The notes beneath the pieces are model-generated. The model was not told the DNA's origin, made no database searches, and saw nothing but the letters and a program-made list of their open reading frames with translations. A program made the position numbers and the translations under genes. Positions 20,841 to 29,827 of a DNA stretch of 29,827 nucleotides are shown here, piece by piece. The stretch is from contig GG745335.1 in NCBI GenBank assembly GCA_000151295.1, positions 858,205 through 888,031 of the forward strand. The letters are read 5' to 3'. The DNA comes from Allomyces macrogynus ATCC 38327 (Eukaryota > Blastocladiomycota > Blastocladiomycetes > Blastocladiales > Blastocladiaceae). The number at the start of each line of letters is the position of its first letter. The stretch's first letter is position 1.

Positions 20841-20972
20841 GTACAACAACAGTCTCCACTGGAGACGATTCTGGCTGTCGCCAATAGGGAGACATTGCTG
20901 CTCGGGCGAAAAAAGGAAAAGAGATCCAAGCTCGTCGAACCACCCGACAACTTACAATGGGGAAGGCGGAAG

Positions 20973-21372
20973 TTACTGGATGGGCGCCTCCATGATCGCC
21001 TCCATGATCAGCACGCTGATCGTAGTCACCACGACCCCCGTGTCCAGCTCCCTGCATCGACCCCCCCCCCCCCCCCTCCATGCAACCAGGCCTAACGTGG
21101 TAATGAGCAGCGACTCGAGCAGCGTGATCGTATTGCGTACCACATCAGCCGAAACCGGCTTGATTTTTGGGCTGAGCGGTGCGTTTTGATCTGCTGGTGG
21201 TTCTTGACTCTCCCCACCTACGCTCAAGCCGGAGGGAGCATGGGCTGCTAGGACCGAGAATGCACGCCAGAGCAGCCAAAATCACAACCTCAATCACCAT
21301 AAGGCCAGTAAAGTGCGTGCGGCAGCAGTCATCACTGGAGCGGCCAAATGCCGCATAATCGAAGGTTGCCAA
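20973..21372 (-). pseudogene. membrane-protein unit 3 of the array, shortened
   Basis: Minus-strand blocks: GLMVIEVVILAALACILG (about 21260-21320), a clear transmembrane-like helix; then, in another frame, SADVVRNTITLLESLLITTL (about 21100-21155). After this a G16 tract (C16 on the plus strand at 21061-21076) breaks the frame and the third block is missing, consistent with a deletion of about 385 bp relative to units 1 and 2. Between helix 1 and helix 2 the frame shifts within about 90 nt; an intron or decay are both possible. Confidence 0.5.
21061..21076. repeat. C16 homopolymer
   Basis: Sixteen consecutive C inside the third array unit, at the place where that unit has lost sequence relative to its siblings. 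Its length may be mis-called. Confidence 0.9.
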
Positions 21373-21375
21373 TCG

Positions 21376-21701
21376 CGATTGTCATCCCCGTAAGCACTGT
21401 CAATTAGAGACACAGGAATGCATCGATGGGTGAGCAACAAATATTCTCCACCTCGTTTCGAGCCAGTCCAGGTCGGTCGTTGAATGCAATGTGTGGTGAC
21501 CTGCCTTGTTGCAGGCGACGTACCTACGTCTCTCACATTGTTGTATCGATCAACCAGGGGATACGGAAATGAAGGGGTGTGAATAGATATCTCTACGTTC
21601 GTGCCTATTTACAAAAGTCTCCCTGCCGACCCCGGCCATCCAAAACAAAATCCGGTCCACTTCCCCGTCTTTCGCGTCGCTCACGCCATCTTCCATTCCC
21701 C
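21376..21701. other. 3' flank of MGM1
   Basis: Between the array and the MGM1 stop codon. No ORF with a recognisable product; it should contain the MGM1 polyadenylation region on the minus strand. Confidence 0.5.
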
Positions 21702-24510
21702 TTATCCACTCGGCGGCGGCGGCACCTCTGCTCCTGCTCCGGCGACTACCTCCTCCAACGTCGTCCGCTGCCGTCTTGCCGCACGCAACTTGGCCAACGT
21801 CTCCTCAAGCGCCGCCTTTTTCGCCGCATCCAGCAAATGTCGCTGTACGACCGGATTCTCGGCCGCAAACGCTGCAGCCTGTGCGCGACTCTGACCATAA
21901 AACAGCTCCGCGTCCACCGCACGGGGCCACTGGTGATACACGTCGTGCAGCAACTCGAGCGCAATGAACATGGCCGCCGTATCCGCCAACTTCTCGGCCA
22001 CCGCCGCTAGATACACTTCCGGACAAATGGTCATCGCCAGGGACGTTGGTTGGCGGCACGCGCGACCGGACACGGCAGCGCGCCGTTGCGCGAGGGCCAG
22101 CGATCGGTGCCAGTGGTAGAGCGCGTCCCGAGCAGCGTGCACGGCCTGCGGATCGTACCCGCCGTACTTGTCTTCCCCGGCCATGGCGAGTAGCGGGTCG
22201 TGTGCAGGGCTGCGCGCGGGCGCGCGCGCGACCAGGATCGGTTTGGCGGTACCCTTGACCGCGGCCACAGGGTCCCCCGCAGCCTTCGCGTCCAACTGCG
22301 TCAAGTAAGCCATGGTTCCCGACAGAGTCCACCACCCGACCTCGCCACGCAGCTGGTAGTACTTGTTCAACGAAATCTGCACTTCGCGGTCAAGCACATC
22401 GGTCGCACGACGCACGGCCGCGGTCCATTCAGCGTCGGTGCACTCGACCTCGTCCTTGTACGGCTTGATCGTGTTCTCCACCTGGTCAATCGTCAAGTGG
22501 AACCGGCGCGCGATCGCGGCCTCGGCAAGGTCGTGCGCGCGGTCGCGCGTCGCCGCATGGTGCTCGAGCGTGTCGTCGGCGCGCAAGACCTCGTCGATGC
22601 GTGCCATTAAGGCGTTCACGGTCAGTTCCGTCGTGATTCGGCCGATCCCGCACTTGGTCAGTCCAGCGGCGGCACGGTCGCGCGCGTCCGTCCAGTACCG
22701 GTCGTCCTCTTGCGCGTTCGGCAAGGTCGCGAGTGCCGGGTCCTGCCAGAGGTGCTGGTCGCAGAGCGTAACGAACCTTTGTTCGAGTTCCGCGCGAATC
22801 GCTTGCCGCACTTCGGCTTTCCCAAACTCGCGCGCCATGACAGCAAACCGCGTTTTGAGTGCGTCCACGGCCTGCGCGAGGTAACTCTCGGCGGAAATGC
22901 GCCGGTCGTTGTAAGCCACCTTGTACTGGTAATTCGTCGTCGCGACCTCGTGGTGCACTTGGTCAACGACGGCGTCGAGCCGCGACGCGAGTCGCCGCTC
23001 AGCGGTTTGTCGCACGGTCGTGCGCAGTTCGCTGAGCCCGACGGGCAGCCGCTTGTCGTGCAAGTCAATCATGGCCGACTCGTCATGCCCGGGCAGGACG
23101 AGACCGATCGCGCGGGATCGGGTCGTGGCCGTGAGTAAACGCACGCGCGTGTCCGGGTCGGCCAGGTCGAGCTTGGTCACGACGCGCACGGTGCGCTGGC
23201 TCATCGGGTCGGCGTGGCCGAGGATCGTTTCGAATGTCGGGTCAGTATCGGCCGTGGCCGGGGTCACAGCGAGAATCAGCGCCGACGCGTCGTTCAGGTA
23301 CCGGTCGTAGAGAGTCGCGGTGGTGTCGGGGTCCCAGCCAGGCAAATCGATGATCATCAAGTCTGGCACCTTGGCCGACCGGACCGTGACGACCAATGGC
23401 GTCGTGGCAACAGCAGAACCCTCCTCGTCGTTCCCCGCGACCGCCTTTTCAATAGTGCGGGCGACGTCGCGGAAATCGGTCACGGCGTGGTCGGCATCGA
23501 GTTGCGGGAACACGGCCGTGTCGTTAGTCGCGTCCGGTACGTGCTCGAACCGCACTTCGACTGGCCGCTTCGTGGATCCTGTGCGCGGGACGAGCGTGCC
23601 GTGGCCGAGTAGGTGGTCGACGACCGCTGATTTTCCCGCGCCGCGCGGGCCCACGACCACGATCCGAGGCAGGGCCAGGTCGTCGGCCTGTGCGGGCACG
23701 TTGGCCGCGTCGAGGATCTGGCGAATATCGCGCAATTGCCGGGACAGGTCGAGCAGATCGGCTTCGCTTCCCTGGTTTAGTTTTGGTGGTGGAGGCGCGG
23801 GTTTCGACCGGCGTGCGCGTGAGCGGGATAGAGCGCGTTTGGCTTCGGCGGTGTCGCCGGCATCGTCCAAGTCGGCGTCAGCCGCGCTGGAGACAGGGTC
23901 GCTGTCGTCACTGGACCGTGACGGGAACTCAAACTTGGGCCGTTCCTGGTTGACGAGCGCCTGGAAACGGTCGCTGAAAAACTCGTAGCGGTCGCGGATC
24001 CCGTCGCGGAGTGGACCGAGCGCGTCGAACTTGTCGGACAGGAAGTCCTTGGCCGCATCCACCTTGTCATTGAACCAGTTGGCCGTGTCTACAGCGCATT
24101 GAGACGGTCAGGTCACCAGTCGAGCGAGCGGATCACACGTTCATCGCGATGTATGTACGGTTGATCTTGTATTGAACGTAGGCGCCCGCTGACGCGGCGG
24201 TACCGCCCGCCAGGAATGGTAGACGGGCAAAAAAGGGCAGACGCCGTAATAATGATAGTTTGCGCCACATGGACACTTGGCGTGTGCTGGTAAGGATTAG
24301 CGTGCCGGGAACAGCGCGCGCGGCTGGATGGCGTGGAATGGCCGGGTGGAGAGCGACACGCAAAATGGACGGAGTCGGTAGCGGCATGGCGCGTGGTCGT
24401 GCACTGGCCGTGGTGCTGATCATGGCTGTTGTTCGGGCGGCGTAGGGGCCGAGGCCAATGATGGGCGCGCGGCGCACGACGGGGGCGGCGGCACCCAGCG
24501 TGCGGAACAT
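21702..24510 (-). CDS. MGM1: mitochondrial dynamin-like GTPase, MGM1/OPA1 family
   Basis: Large GTPase of the mitochondrial inner membrane that drives inner-membrane fusion and cristae shape. Exon 1 is 24510-24159 and exon 2 is 24088-21702, with an intron at 24158-24089 (70 nt, GTACAT..TAG); the product is 912 residues, normal for the family. Residues 1 to about 80 are Arg-rich and lack acidic residues, as in a mitochondrial presequence. A hydrophobic segment at about 94-113 (FFARLPFLAGGTAASAGAYV) is the inner-membrane anchor. The GTPase motifs are G1 GPRGAGKS (264-271), G2 STKRPVEV (about 289), G3 DLPG (365-368) and G4 TKLD (422-425). The C-terminal 110 residues match the MGM1/OPA1 assembly region (CPEVYLAAVAEKL, ELLHDVYHQWPRAVD, ENPVVQRHL). 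The start is the ATG at 24510 (MFRTLGAAAPVVRRAP); earlier in-frame codons give no better presequence. The rhomboid-cleavage region could not be pinpointed. Confidence 0.95.
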
Positions 24511-26154
24511 GACCTGGCTTGCAGCAGTGCGGTGCGTGAGGTCGTGCACCGGGAGCGTGTTGACAAGTGGTTGATTGTGGTGCAGTCGACACTGATCATC
24601 GTTACGTATTGTCGACAGCAAACTGCGAAGTGGACAGGCTCAGCAAGCTGACGGGAGCATGCTCGTCCAGTGCAAGTCGCGTGGGGCACGTGGCCTGGCG
24701 GCGATCAAGGCAGCCGACGCCTCGCGCGGGTCGAAACACAATGATCGCGAACTGATTGCGATCGGGTGCTGCTTGCTTGTTGCGCTTGCCACCGCTCCCC
24801 TTCACAAATACAAATCGATTGGGCCCGCGCGCAGCCTCCACCCCCCGCACAAAATATCCGCCAGCAAGGGCGCGCACCACAGACTCGCGCGGGTCGTGAT
24901 GGGCCTAAAGCATTCGAGGTCGTGGTCGCGACTGTGGATCGGTTGTTGATGTGGGGGCGTGAGTGTCCAAGCGCAGTCCATGTTCTCAGAGCCCCGGCCA
25001 GCACGACGATCTGGACGGGGCAGGGCGCAGTTTGATCGCGCGGTGGCATGGAATGAATGGCGCCCCCAGTCACCCACCAAGCACGAGCATGGAAGAACAT
25101 GCAAAACCAGAGAAACTGAGCGAAAAAGAAGCTGATCCACCCGGAACCGCGCGCGCTCCTTGTAATTTTTGTCGCTTCTTGCGCGCTTCACGGTCAGCCA
25201 GCCGTTCTGCCTGCGCTTGACCGTGTTGAGCATCGACAGCGTGGGTGCGCGCCGCCTATCGGAGCTGTGGGGTCAAGGCAGCGAGCACGAGCACGAGCAC
25301 GAGCACGACAGCAGCACCGCCACCAATCCCTTCACGCTCTCCTCTCTCCTCGCTGACCCGATCCTGCTCCTGCCTCTGCTCGCTGTTGCTCGACCCATTG
25401 CTCTCGTCGCGCGCTTGCTGCCAGCCGGTTGCGCACGCCTATTGCTTTCGCAGCTCGCAGGTTGAGCGTACACTCCAACTTTACCAGCCGCGGCGCTCGA
25501 CGACGCTCTCCGCACCCGTCCGCACGCTTGTGCACCGGTTGCTCAGCACTGCACCTTGTCGCGCGAGCCTCGACCGCTGGGCCCCACACCGTGCCGTGTA
25601 CGCGCGCCACGCCCGAGGCAGTCGTTGGCCCCGCAAACCGAACCTGGACCGCGCGTGCACCGCCCCGTGCCTGTGGGTGCGCCGTGCCGCAAACCAGCCC
25701 TTCCCTTCCCGTATGTGCACCCTGTCCCAACCGCTATGTTTCGCCTGCAACCTTGCGCCAAGCCAGCGACGGAGTGGGTTGCTGGTCGTCGCCGTCGCCA
25801 TCGTTTGCGGTTGCCATGCCGTGTCGATAAGTGTCTGTTGCTGGTTGTCGGGAGCGATGGCATTATGAAGCGAGGCGGCCCGGCCAGCGCCACCGCGCGC
25901 AAGTGCAGTTTTCCAACGGTTGCTCGATGACCTGCTCGACTGACGCTCCTCTCCTCTGCCTGCCTTCTCCACCTGCTCTCGGTCGTCTCTAGCACTTGCT
26001 CCTGCGCACCCCACGTTCCTGACCTGCCCGGCCCTCGAGTGCAGCCGCTGCCGCCGCCGCAGTTGCTGTGACCGCTTCTGCTCCTGCTGCTGCTCCTCCT
26101 CGTGCCGCTCCTGCTGCCGCTAGTGCCCCTCGTGCGCGTCCCATCGTCGTCACG
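24511..26154. other. divergent intergenic region between MGM1 and the Lys/Ser-rich protein gene
   Basis: About 1.6 kb with leaders of both flanking genes. Open frames here are short and Arg/Ser/Cys-rich, without domains. A (GAGCAC)4 microsatellite lies at 25283-25306. Pyrimidine-rich stretches (CTCCTCCTGCTGCTCCTCC, near 26080-26110) directly precede the ATG at 26155. No RNA gene was recognised. Confidence 0.5.
25283..25306. repeat. (GAGCAC)4 microsatellite
   Basis: Four perfect copies of GAGCAC. The reverse complement of the same hexamer is repeated in the transketolase 3' flank near 7419-7436. Confidence 0.9.
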
Positions 26155-28911
26155 ATGAAGCGGCTCTTCACGCGCAGCAAGAAGGCGGCTGCCGCCAAGC
26201 ACGTGCCGTCGTCGTCGCCGCCCGCACCGGCACCGGCCGTTCTCGACGACGTGCAGGCCGCGCCCTCGCTCGACCTCAGCCATCTCGACTCGACGCCCGT
26301 TGGCTCGTCGCGTGGGAGCCCGACGGATGATGTACCGCTGGCTGCGGCCCCGCCCATGTTTCTGGATGTGGCGCTCGACACGGACAGCACGCCCGCGGCC
26401 GCTCCCGCTGCTGCTCCAGCCGAGACGTACCAGCTCGGGCCCAACGACTCGTTGCTCGATGCGCCGGGCCTGTTTGACGATGTGCTCGCCCGGTTCGATG
26501 CGCTGAACCGAGGGCTCGACACGCCGCCGCCGCCGCCCAAGCCGGTGGTCAAGGTCGACTCGTGTACGTTGTTGTGAATAGTTTTTTTGATGCCTCGTCG
26601 TGGTGGGGTGGTGCTCTTGCTCGTTTGCAAGGTGGCACAGTGCCGCGCCGCTGGCCCAAACGGAGCGGAGCGATCGACCGGCCGCTCAGCCCACGCTCAC
26701 TCTGGTGCCTCCCGCTTTATTTTCAATATTTTATCGTGCCTGCCGTGCCGTGTCTGTGCATGACCCTGTACGCGATCCCACCGACCGTCTTGCCGCCGCC
26801 ATCGCCAGTCTCGCGCCCGTCGCCCTATGCCCCGCTGTCCGCGCCGTCTGCGCCTGTCTCGGCCTCTCCCGCCACCGTCGCGGCGCCACCGGCCCTGCCG
26901 CCGAAACCAGCAGGCGAGCCGTCCATGTTCGGCGACGACTTGGTCCTGCAACTCGGTTTCCTGCGCAACTACGCGGCCGCCACGTCGACGAGCTCGTCGC
27001 CGACGGGTGCAGCGGCCCCGTCGTCTGCCACGCCCACGAGCACGCTCGGACGTACAGCCTCGTCGGCATCCGCCGCAACGGCGCCAACGCCCGTCTCCGT
27101 CCGCCCAACGCCGACCTCGCTCTTTTCTTCACAGCACTACCTGTCGCTGACGCGTCCCGTCGCCGCAGCCTCGACGGCGCAGGACGAGACACTCAAGCCC
27201 GACACCTCTGCGCAACTTCCCTCTGACGAAGAGACCGACTCGGACGACGACGACGACGCATCCACCACTTCCTCGTCCGACTCGGACGGCGACCCATGGG
27301 GTCCCGGGGGCTCTACCGGTCTCGGGCGGTCGCGCTCGTCTTCCGCTGCCATGACGCGCCCGATCACCGTGCAAGACGCCAAGATCCAAGGGTACCTCAA
27401 ATCCATGCGTTCCCCGGCCGCCTCGGCGCTGCATCGCGAGCGCGAAAAGTCGTTGGGTGTCCGTGCCGCGTACCACATGGCGGGCTACCGGCACCCGACG
27501 GGCATGGCCCCCGCGGGCGCCGGAATCGGCCGGTCAGTCCCACCCTCGTTGCCGGACTCGGACGACGACGACGACGATCGCGTGCTTGCGGCAATTCGGC
27601 CCGGCGCGCTCGCTGCAGCCGCGGCGATTGGGCGGCCCGGATCGGCACCCCCGTTGGCTGTGCACCCGCACGCGCACCCGGCACTGGCGCGCGGGATGTC
27701 GGCAGCCGCGTTCCCAGCGTACGCGGGCGCTGCGCCGCCGACGCCCGTTGCGCCGATGCCCGTCGCGTCGATGCCGTACGCGGCGCCGATGGTGCGCCCG
27801 GGACTCGCCGTTTGCGGCGGGGAGTGCGGCGAATTCGGATTCGGAGGTGGGCCCTACGCCGCGCAAGTCGACGAGTTCGGCCCGGCCGAAAAAGTCGAGC
27901 AAGAAGAAGTCGGCGTCGTCGTCGGGCACGTCCCGGCGGAAGCCCGTCGCCGTGGCGGATGAGGATGCGGCTGCGCCGGCGGACGAGCTCGAGTCGGCGC
28001 CGACGACGCCCGTGGATCTGAACGAGGATGCGTCGGTCGCAGATAAGCCCAAGAAGAGCAAGAAGAAGAGCAGCAGCTCGTCGCCGAAAAAGTCGAAGCG
28101 CAAGGAGAAGTCCGAGGCTGCCGACGAGACGGCCGAGGGTGATGCGCCCACGAGTTCGCGCCGCAAGAAGAACAAGTCCAAGTTGCCGGAACTGGTGGTG
28201 ACTGCCAACAACAGCGACGCCGAGGACCAGGAGGAGGACGACGTGCCGCTCGGTGCCCTGCAGCACCCGGCCGAACAGGCTGCTGCCGGTAGCCCGGAGG
28301 GGTCCCCCTCGGCCGGTGCGGCGCCGCGCGACTTGGAGGCCGGCGAAGACGACGACGACCTGCCACTGGAAGTGAAGCGTCAGGCCAAGGCCTCGTCCAA
28401 ATCGACCTCGTCGTCGTCGTCCAAGCCCAAGAAGTCATCCAAGTCCAAGTCATCGAGCAAGGACAAGAAGGCCTCGTCGTCGTCGCGCGGCAAGTCGCGC
28501 AAGACGGTCATGGTCTCGCCGCCCGAGTCGCTCGTTTCGACGGGCTCGACCGCACCGGGTATGGACGAGTCCGAGGCGGCCACGGCCAACGGGCACGAGT
28601 CAGATAACGGCACGCACTCGTCGGGCGCGTCGCTGTCGCTGCACAGCTCGCAGTCATCGGTGCGTCGCAGCAAGAAGCGGCAAACCATGGCCGCCGGTGC
28701 TGGCCCGGGACCGGCCTTCTACCCGGTCCAGGCCGACTCGTACTACCCGATGCAGCACCACCCGGTGGCCGCGGCTTACCCGATGAGTTCGGCGCCGTAT
28801 GGGTCCCCCGCAGCGCCCGGGATGATGTACTACGCGGCCGCACCAAGTCCAATGGCGCCGACGCCGACCGCGCCGAACGGGCACCCGGCCTACGCGATGC
28901 GGCCCTACTGA
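26155..28911 (+). CDS. large low-complexity protein with Lys/Ser-rich tracts
   Basis: No family recognised. Start at the ATG at 26155 (MKRLFTRSKKAAAAKH). Exon 1 is 26155-26563; the intron 26564-26808 (245 nt, GTACGT..CAG) joins KVDS|FSRPSPYAP in phase. The second exon changes frame near 27.8 kb. An intron at 27792-27867 (76 nt, GTGCGC..AAG) would restore it, giving 811 residues in three exons; a base-call error is the alternative. The middle holds a segment that looks folded (PITVQDAKIQGYLKSM, then LHREREKSLGVRAAYHMAGY). Around it are acidic tracts (SDDDDDDR), then three Lys/Ser-rich tracts (KKSSKKKSASSS, KKSKKKSSSSSPKKSKRK, KSSKSKSSSKDKK) from about 27880 to 28500, and a Tyr/Pro/Met/Ala-rich tail. 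Such charged, disordered composition is seen in nuclear and nucleolar proteins, but location and role are not shown here. Confidence 0.75.
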
Positions 28912-29400
28912 GGAGGTGTGCGCGCGCCTCCGAGGGCCGACGAACGGGAAGGAGAAGTGTTGGTATTGATTTCCCCTGTTCTTCCTCACCCAATATGCTG
29001 CTCTTGACGAGTGGACGCAGTTTTAATTGTGCGGTTTTGACGGTTGTTGCTCGCTTTGTCTTGCTGCCTTTGCTTGCTTTTTGTCCCCCAATTTTGCTCC
29101 CTGACTTGGGCCTTGCCGCACCGAAACAACACGCAATCATTTTTCTTATTTTTTGTCTTTCTCTTGTTGTTGGCCCGCGCGCGACTGCCGGTTGTCCTCT
29201 CCCCATGCTTGAATGGGACCTGTTTGCTGTTCTAGAACGCTGTCATATCTTTTCCGTCGTCGGGTTGCTGTGCCGTGAAGCGCGCACTGATGCCAAAATG
29301 TCGAAGTCGAACGAGAAATGAAAGAGAACCAGATTGAACGAGAGTGCATGTCGATCCACGATGACAGGACGCGACGAACCAAAACAACGATTGCCATGCA
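28912..29400. other. 3' flank of the Lys/Ser-rich protein gene
   Basis: T-rich plus strand (TTTTGTCTTTC, TTCTTATTTTTTG) consistent with a 3' untranslated region and terminator area. No gene is supported. Confidence 0.5.
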
Positions 29401-29827
29401 AATTTCACGCCAGGTCGCAAACGGGGGGGGGGGGGGGGGATTTAATTTTTGGCAAAAGTTCTAGGGCTCCTCCAATCCCGACAAGAGCCCGGGCGAGGCG
29501 CTGGTCAGCACCTTCTTGGACCCCAAAAACACGAAAAACCGGCCCCAACCGCGCGCCATGGCCAGGACGCTTCTCGACAAAGCGGCCGTCCCTGTCGCAC
29601 CACTCTCGCCGTCGTTGGGCGACCCGCCGTCCCTTCCGGAAAACCCGTGCAAAAGCTTGAACCCTCATCCCGCCCCCAATATGGGGACCCGTCGCGGCCC
29701 CTGATCCCGGGGAAAGGGGGCGTCGACTGGCATGACGGGGAAACGGGGTGGCCGCCGCCCCCCCCGCCGGGGTGGTGATTGTCCCCCCCCCCTTCGCCTC
29801 CAAATCGCGGATCATCCGTCGCCCCGC
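29401..29827. other. second low-quality stretch at the window end
   Basis: A G17 run at 29423-29439 begins a region full of CCCC, GGGG and AAAA runs like the one over transketolase exon 1. On the minus strand a frame reads to a stop at 29461-29463 and ends with ARGWGRFFVFLGSKK followed by SASPGLLSGLEEP, which could be the C-terminus of a gene extending beyond the window. It is not recognised, and the base calls do not allow a firm call. Confidence 0.4.

Larger units (their letters stand above)
19075..21375 (-). repeat. tandem array of diverged units encoding pieces of a small membrane protein
   Basis: Plus-strand landmarks recur in the same order. CATTTGGGAG at 19161 and 20026, and CAATAGGGAG at 20881-20890. 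The exact 18-mer GTCATCCACGACACGGTC at 19288 and 20130. AGAAGCTT at 19596 and 20451. AGGATCGTGT at 19801 and 20654, with a variant at 21124. CTCGATCATCA at 19938 and 20813, with a variant at 21289. Spacing is about 842-875 bp for the first two units; the third lost about 385 bp. Read on the minus strand, each unit encodes the same hydrophobic helices in the same order (see the three unit entries). Copies are clearly homologous but diverged, with frame breaks. No transposase or terminal repeats are seen, so the most economical view is tandem duplication of a small gene followed by decay; short unrecognised introns could explain some of the breaks. Confidence 0.8.

Overview
The window is GC-rich eukaryotic DNA, most likely from a fungus. 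Three genes are identified with confidence: a PAC1/LIS1 dynein regulator, a transketolase and the mitochondrial inner-membrane dynamin MGM1/OPA1. All are broken by short spliceosomal introns of 70-90 nt that usually start GTAC. High GC, compact introns, low-complexity Pro/Ser/Ala-rich proteins and PAC1 plus MGM1 would fit an early-diverging GC-rich fungus (for example Blastocladiomycota), but the species cannot be decided from this sequence alone.

Layout. 1-1419: no gene; a hexamer microsatellite and the strongly purine-skewed 3' flank of LIS1. 1420-2838 (-): LIS1/PAC1, three exons. 2839-4826: divergent LIS1/transketolase leader region. 4827-7245 (+): transketolase; its first exon lies in a stretch of damaged base calls (about 4825-5165) but can still be read through it. 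8016-10915 (+): a large Ser/Pro-rich protein carrying SGIP motifs of the SxIP (EB1-binding) kind, with one unexplained frame change. 10916-12332: no convincing gene, including a more A/T-rich island. 12333-13454 (+): 5'-less F-box/LRR-like pseudogene with an in-frame TAA. 14366-15700 (+): single-exon membrane-anchored protein with PY motifs and a histidine cluster. 16410-18791 (+): mucin-like type I surface protein. About 19075-21375: a tandem array of diverged repeat units, period about 855 bp, whose minus strand encodes pieces of the same small multi-helix membrane protein. 21702-24510 (-): MGM1, two exons. 26155-28911 (+): a large low-complexity protein of unknown function, two or three exons. 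29400-29827: a second damaged stretch running to the window end.

Genes alternate in strand and show no operon-like grouping. Metabolism (pentose phosphate pathway), dynein/microtubule function and mitochondrial fusion sit next to each other without an obvious shared pathway. LIS1 and the SxIP-motif protein are both plausible microtubule plus-end factors, but that pairing is inference. The least expected feature is the array at 19-21.4 kb, which looks like repeated duplication and decay of a small membrane-protein gene.
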